Origin: JAMHWF01 sp964371405 | GTDB taxonomy: Bacteria > Pseudomonadota > Gammaproteobacteria > Burkholderiales > Burkholderiaceae_C | Reading direction: 5' to 3' | Assembly: GCA_964371405.1 (NCBI GenBank) | Contig: CAYJLV010000021.1 | Span: forward strand, 1 to 64,000 | Length of the DNA stretch: 64,000 nucleotides | The notes under the pieces: generated by a model | What the model was told of the DNA's origin: nothing | Databases searched by the model: none | Seen by the model: the letters and a program-made list of their open reading frames with translations, nothing else | In this document: positions 60,762-64,000 of the stretch, piece by piece | How the letters are laid out: each line of letters begins with the position of its first letter | How positions within the stretch are numbered: position 1 is the stretch's first letter | Program-made: the position numbers and the translations under genes

Positions 60762-61564
60762 CAGCTGTCGACGAACGCGGGCGGCGGCGGGCTGCCCCCC
60801 GACAGCGTCAGCACCTCGTACCCGGTCTCGGTGACGAGGACGGTGTGCTCCCACTGCGCCGACAGCGAGCGGTCCTTCGTCACGATGGTCCAGCCGTCGC
60901 CCATCTCGCGGATCTCGCGCCGGCCGGCGTTGATCATCGGCTCGATGGTGAAGGTCATGCCGGGCAGCAGTTCGTCGAGGGTGCCGGGGCGGCCGTAGTG
61001 CAGCACCTGCGGCTCTTCGTGGAACCGGCGGCCGAGGCCGTGGCCGCAGAACTCGCGCACGACGGAATAGCCCTGCTTCTCGGTGAAGACCTGGATCGCG
61101 TGGCCGATGTCGCCGAGCCGCGCGCCGGGGTGCACCTTGACGATGCCGTGCCACATCGCCTCGTAGGTCAGCGAGCACAACCGCTTCGCTGCGATCGAGC
61201 CTTCGCCGACGACGTACATGCGGCTGGTGTCGCCGTGCCAGCCGTCCTTGATGACGGTGATGTCGATGTTGACGATGTCGCCGCTCTTGAGCGGCCGCTC
61301 GTTCGGAATGCCGTGGCAGACCTGATGGTTGATCGACGTGCAGATCGACTTGGGGTAGGGCGTGTAGCCGGGCGGCGCATAGTTCAGCGGCGCGGGCACC
61401 GCGCCCTGCACGTCGACGATATGGCGATGCGCGATGCGGTCGAGCTCGTCGGTCGTCACGCCCGGCACGACGTGCGGCGCGAGCACGTCCAGCACTTCGG
61501 CGGCCAGGCGCCCGGCATGGCGCATGCCCTCGATCTCGTCGGTGGTCTTGATGGAAATCGGCAT
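60761..61564 (-). CDS. map: Methionine aminopeptidase type I (Map)
   Basis: A 267-residue metallopeptidase removing N-terminal Met from new proteins. The dinuclear metal ligands are in NIDITVIKDGWHGDTSRM (two Asp), GHGLGRRFHEEP (His), FTIEPMINAG (Glu) and AQWEHTVLVT (Glu). Length is typical of type Ia. The ATG at 61564 gives MPISIKTTDE; an in-frame ATG at 61612 would add 16 residues not typical of the family. It is divergent from purL across a 110-bp gap and heads the map-glnD-mnmH operon. Confidence 0.95.
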   Translation of the reverse strand: MPISIKTTDEIEGMRHAGRLAAEVLDVLAPHVVPGVTTDELDRIAHRHIVDVQGAVPAPLNYAPPGYTPYPKSICTSINHQVCHGIPNERPLKSGDIVNIDITVIKDGWHGDTSRMYVVGEGSIAAKRLCSLTYEAMWHGIVKVHPGARLGDIGHAIQVFTEKQGYSVVREFCGHGLGRRFHEEPQVLHYGRPGTLDELLPGMTFTIEPMINAGRREIREMGDGWTIVTKDRSLSAQWEHTVLVTETGYEVLTLSGGSPPPPAFVDS

Positions 61565-61674
61565 CGCGGGATTATCCCATCGGCCCCGTAAAATCGCAGG
61601 CTGCGCGGGCATCGGCCCGATGGGCCGCAGCCCCGCGCCACCGCCACCGAACCGCCCCAGCCGCCCGGGACCGC

Positions 61675-64000
61675 ATGACTCCTCTCCCCCCGCACCTGCG
61701 CCCCTTCGAAGGCGGCAACGCGCTGTCGCCGTTTCGCGCGCAGGGTCTGCTGCAGCGCCTGCAGGCGGCCGTGCCGCGCGTCGGCGCCGTGCATGCGCGC
61801 CACGTCCACTGGGTGTGGAGCGAACAGGCGCTCGATCGCGGCGCTCTGGACAAGCTCGACGGGCTGCTGCGCTACGGCGATCCGTACGCCGGGCCCGGCG
61901 ACGGCGGGCTCGTCGTCGTTGCGCCGCGCCTGGGCACGGTGTCGCCGTGGGCGTCCAAGGCGACCGACATCGCGCACAACTGCGGCCTGGCCGTGCGCCG
62001 CGTCGAGCGCGTCACCGAGTACCGGCTCGCCGTCGAGCGCGGGCTCTGGGGCAGCAAGGCGTTGACGCCGGACGAGTTGCGCGCCTGCGCCGTGCCGCTG
62101 CACGACCGCATGACGGAGAGCGCCTTCTTCGCCCGCGACGACGCGCGCCGCCTGTTCGACGAGCGCGAAGGCCAGCCGATGGAGCACGTCGACGTGCTCG
62201 GCGCTGGGCGCGCCGCGCTGGCCGAGGCCAATCTGCGCTTCGGCCTGGCGCTGTCGGGCGACGAGATCGACTACCTCGTCGACGCCTTCACGACGCTGCG
62301 CCGCAACCCGACCGACGTCGAGCTGATGATGTTCGCGCAGGCCAACAGCGAGCACTGCCGGCACAAGATCTTCAACGCCGGCTTCACGATCGACGGCGCC
62401 GTGCAGGACCGCTCGATGTTCCAGATGATCCGCAACACGGAAGCGCTGGCGCCGCAGCACACCGTGGTTGCCTACAGCGACAACGCGGCCGTGATGGACG
62501 GCGGCGTCGTCGAGCGCTGGCGGCCCGAGGGCTGGACCAACGCGCCGCCGTACCGCGCGCACAGCGAGCTGACGCACGTGCTGATGAAGGTCGAGACGCA
62601 CAACCACCCGACGGCGATCTCGCCCTTCCCCGGAGCATCGACCGGCGCCGGCGGCGAGATCCGCGACGAGGGCGCAACCGGCCGCGGCGCGCGCCCGAAG
62701 GCGGGCCTCACGGGCTTCTCGGTGTCGAACCTGCGCCTGCCGGGCACGAGCGAGCCCTGGGAGCGCGACGACATCGGCAAGCCCGGCCACATCGCCGGCG
62801 CGCTGCAGATCATGATCGACGGCCCGCTCGGCGGCGCCGCGTTCAACAACGAGTTCGGCCGCCCCAACCTCGGCGGCTACTTCCGCGTCTACGAGCAGCG
62901 CGTCGCCGGCGTGCAGCGCGGCTATCACAAGCCGATCATGATCGCCGGCGGTCTCGGCTCGATCGCGGCGACGCAGACGCACAAGCTCGAGTTCGCCGCC
63001 GGTACGCTGCTGGTGCAGCTCGGCGGCCCGGGCATGCGCATCGGCATGGGCGGCGGTGCGGCGAGTTCGATGGCCGCCGGCGTCAACGCGGCCGAGCTCG
63101 ATTTCGACTCGGTGCAGCGCGGCAACCCCGAGATCCAGCGCCGCGCGCAGGAGGTCATCAACCACTGCTGGAGCCTGGGCGCAAAGAACCCGATCCTCGC
63201 AATCCACGACGTCGGCGCCGGCGGCATCAGCAATGCGTTTCCCGAGCTGGTCGACGGCGCGGGCCGCGGCGCGCGCTTCGACCTCTCGAAGGTACCGATC
63301 GAAGAGAGCGGCCTCGCGCCCAAGGAGATCTGGTGCAACGAGAGCCAGGAGCGCTATGTCCTCGCGATCGCGCCCGACAGCCTGCCACTCCTGGCGGCGA
63401 TGGCCGAGCGCGAGCGCTGCCCGTTTGCCGTCGTCGGTGTCGCCACCGAAGTGCGTCAACTCGTGCTCGAACAGCCGGCGAGCGACGACCGGCCGATCGA
63501 CATGCCGATGGAGGTGCTGCTCGGCAAGCCGCCGCGCATGCATCGCGACGTGCGCCGCGTGGCGCGGAACGGTGAACCGTTGTCGCTGACCGGCGTCGAG
63601 CTGCAGACGGTGGCGCTCCAGGTGCTGCGCCACCCGACGGTGGCGAACAAGCGCTTCCTCGTCACGATCGGCGACCGCACGGTCGGCGGCCTGTCGCACC
63701 GCGACCCGATGGTCGGGCCCTGGCAGGTGCCGGTGGCCGACTGCGCCGTCACGCTGGCCGACTACACCGGCCTGCGCGGCGAGGCCATGGCGATGGGCGA
63801 GCGCACGCCGCTCGCTGCGCTCGACGCGCCGGCCTCGGGTCGCATGGCCGTCGCCGAGGCGATCACCAATCTGCTGGCCGCGCCGATCGAACTCGAGCGC
63901 GTCAAGCTGAGCTGCAACTGGATGGCGGCCTGCGGCGAGCCTGGCGAGGACGCGGCGCTCTACGACACGGTGCGCGCCGTCGGCATGGAGCTGTGTCCGG
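61675..64000 (+). CDS. purL: Phosphoribosylformylglycinamidine synthase PurL, 5' part
   Basis: The first 775 residues of the large, single-chain FGAM synthase of purine synthesis; about 1,300 residues are expected, so the C-terminal glutaminase domain lies beyond the window edge. Visible segments: the N-terminal PurS-like domain with VVVAPRLGTVSPWASKATDIA, the catalytic FAQANSEHCRHKIFNA, ETHNHPTAISPFPGASTGAGGE (seen in parts) and FNNEFGRPNLGGYFR. ATG at 61675 has no strong ribosome site; the extended frame upstream reads into the map 5' region. It uses ATP and glutamine to convert FGAR to FGAM. Confidence 0.95.
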   Translation, partial: MTPLPPHLRPFEGGNALSPFRAQGLLQRLQAAVPRVGAVHARHVHWVWSEQALDRGALDKLDGLLRYGDPYAGPGDGGLVVVAPRLGTVSPWASKATDIAHNCGLAVRRVERVTEYRLAVERGLWGSKALTPDELRACAVPLHDRMTESAFFARDDARRLFDEREGQPMEHVDVLGAGRAALAEANLRFGLALSGDEIDYLVDAFTTLRRNPTDVELMMFAQANSEHCRHKIFNAGFTIDGAVQDRSMFQMIRNTEALAPQHTVVAYSDNAAVMDGGVVERWRPEGWTNAPPYRAHSELTHVLMKVETHNHPTAISPFPGASTGAGGEIRDEGATGRGARPKAGLTGFSVSNLRLPGTSEPWERDDIGKPGHIAGALQIMIDGPLGGAAFNNEFGRPNLGGYFRVYEQRVAGVQRGYHKPIMIAGGLGSIAATQTHKLEFAAGTLLVQLGGPGMRIGMGGGAASSMAAGVNAAELDFDSVQRGNPEIQRRAQEVINHCWSLGAKNPILAIHDVGAGGISNAFPELVDGAGRGARFDLSKVPIEESGLAPKEIWCNESQERYVLAIAPDSLPLLAAMAERERCPFAVVGVATEVRQLVLEQPASDDRPIDMPMEVLLGKPPRMHRDVRRVARNGEPLSLTGVELQTVALQVLRHPTVANKRFLVTIGDRTVGGLSHRDPMVGPWQVPVADCAVTLADYTGLRGEAMAMGERTPLAALDAPASGRMAVAEAITNLLAAPIELERVKLSCNWMAACGEPGEDAALYDTVRAVGMELCP

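Overview
The window is a 64 kb stretch of a GC-rich chromosome (long GC-rich genes, many GTG starts, ATGA/GTGA gene overlaps). The gene content points to a betaproteobacterium of the Burkholderiales, probably near Rubrivivax, Leptothrix or Methylibium: class I PHA synthase with phaA-phaB, a phasin, homodimeric-type AceE, E3 with its own lipoyl domain, a proteasome-like Ntn hydrolase in the pyruvate dehydrogenase operon, and a [4Fe-4S] APS-reductase sulfate operon. Genus is inferred from gene families, not from a search. No prophage, insertion sequence or CRISPR array is visible.

Layout. 0.2-0.9 kb: tRNA-Asn and a host-attachment-family protein. 0.9-3.3 kb: a TonB-dependent receptor behind a TPP riboswitch. 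3.3-10.9 kb: one minus-strand sulfate assimilation operon, cysI-DUF934-cysH-cysD-cysN-cobA-fdxA-FNR; it has no cysJ, and the ferredoxin plus reductase may supply electrons. 11.1-18.2 kb: phasin with a candidate PhaR operator pair, a hotdog thioesterase, a sodium/proton antiporter, a 2-hydroxyacid dehydrogenase, rmuC, an MFS permease and an exported glutaredoxin. 18.2-31.0 kb: oligopeptidase A, folD, a FixLJ-like two-component pair, then divergently the pyruvate dehydrogenase operon aceE-aceF-Ntn hydrolase-lpdA.

31.0-48.4 kb is a complete Lap-type adhesion system: TolC-family outer-membrane protein, periplasmic protease LapG, c-di-GMP receptor LapD, a 3,033-residue RTX adhesin with an N-terminal retention module and 13 Calx-beta repeats, and the LapC/LapB type I secretion pair. 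The expected logic (from the Pseudomonas paradigm) is that c-di-GMP-bound LapD sequesters LapG and keeps the adhesin anchored, while low c-di-GMP frees LapG to clip it.

48.4-64 kb: Nudix hydrolase, a fumarylpyruvate hydrolase/maleylpyruvate isomerase pair, pgeF, a small membrane protein, phaC-phaA-phaB, an MFS permease with an extra C-terminal domain, then map-glnD-mnmH on the minus strand and the 5' part of purL, cut by the window edge. Central themes are acetyl-CoA production (Pdh), its storage as polyhydroxybutyrate (Pha), sulfur assimilation and surface attachment (Lap).
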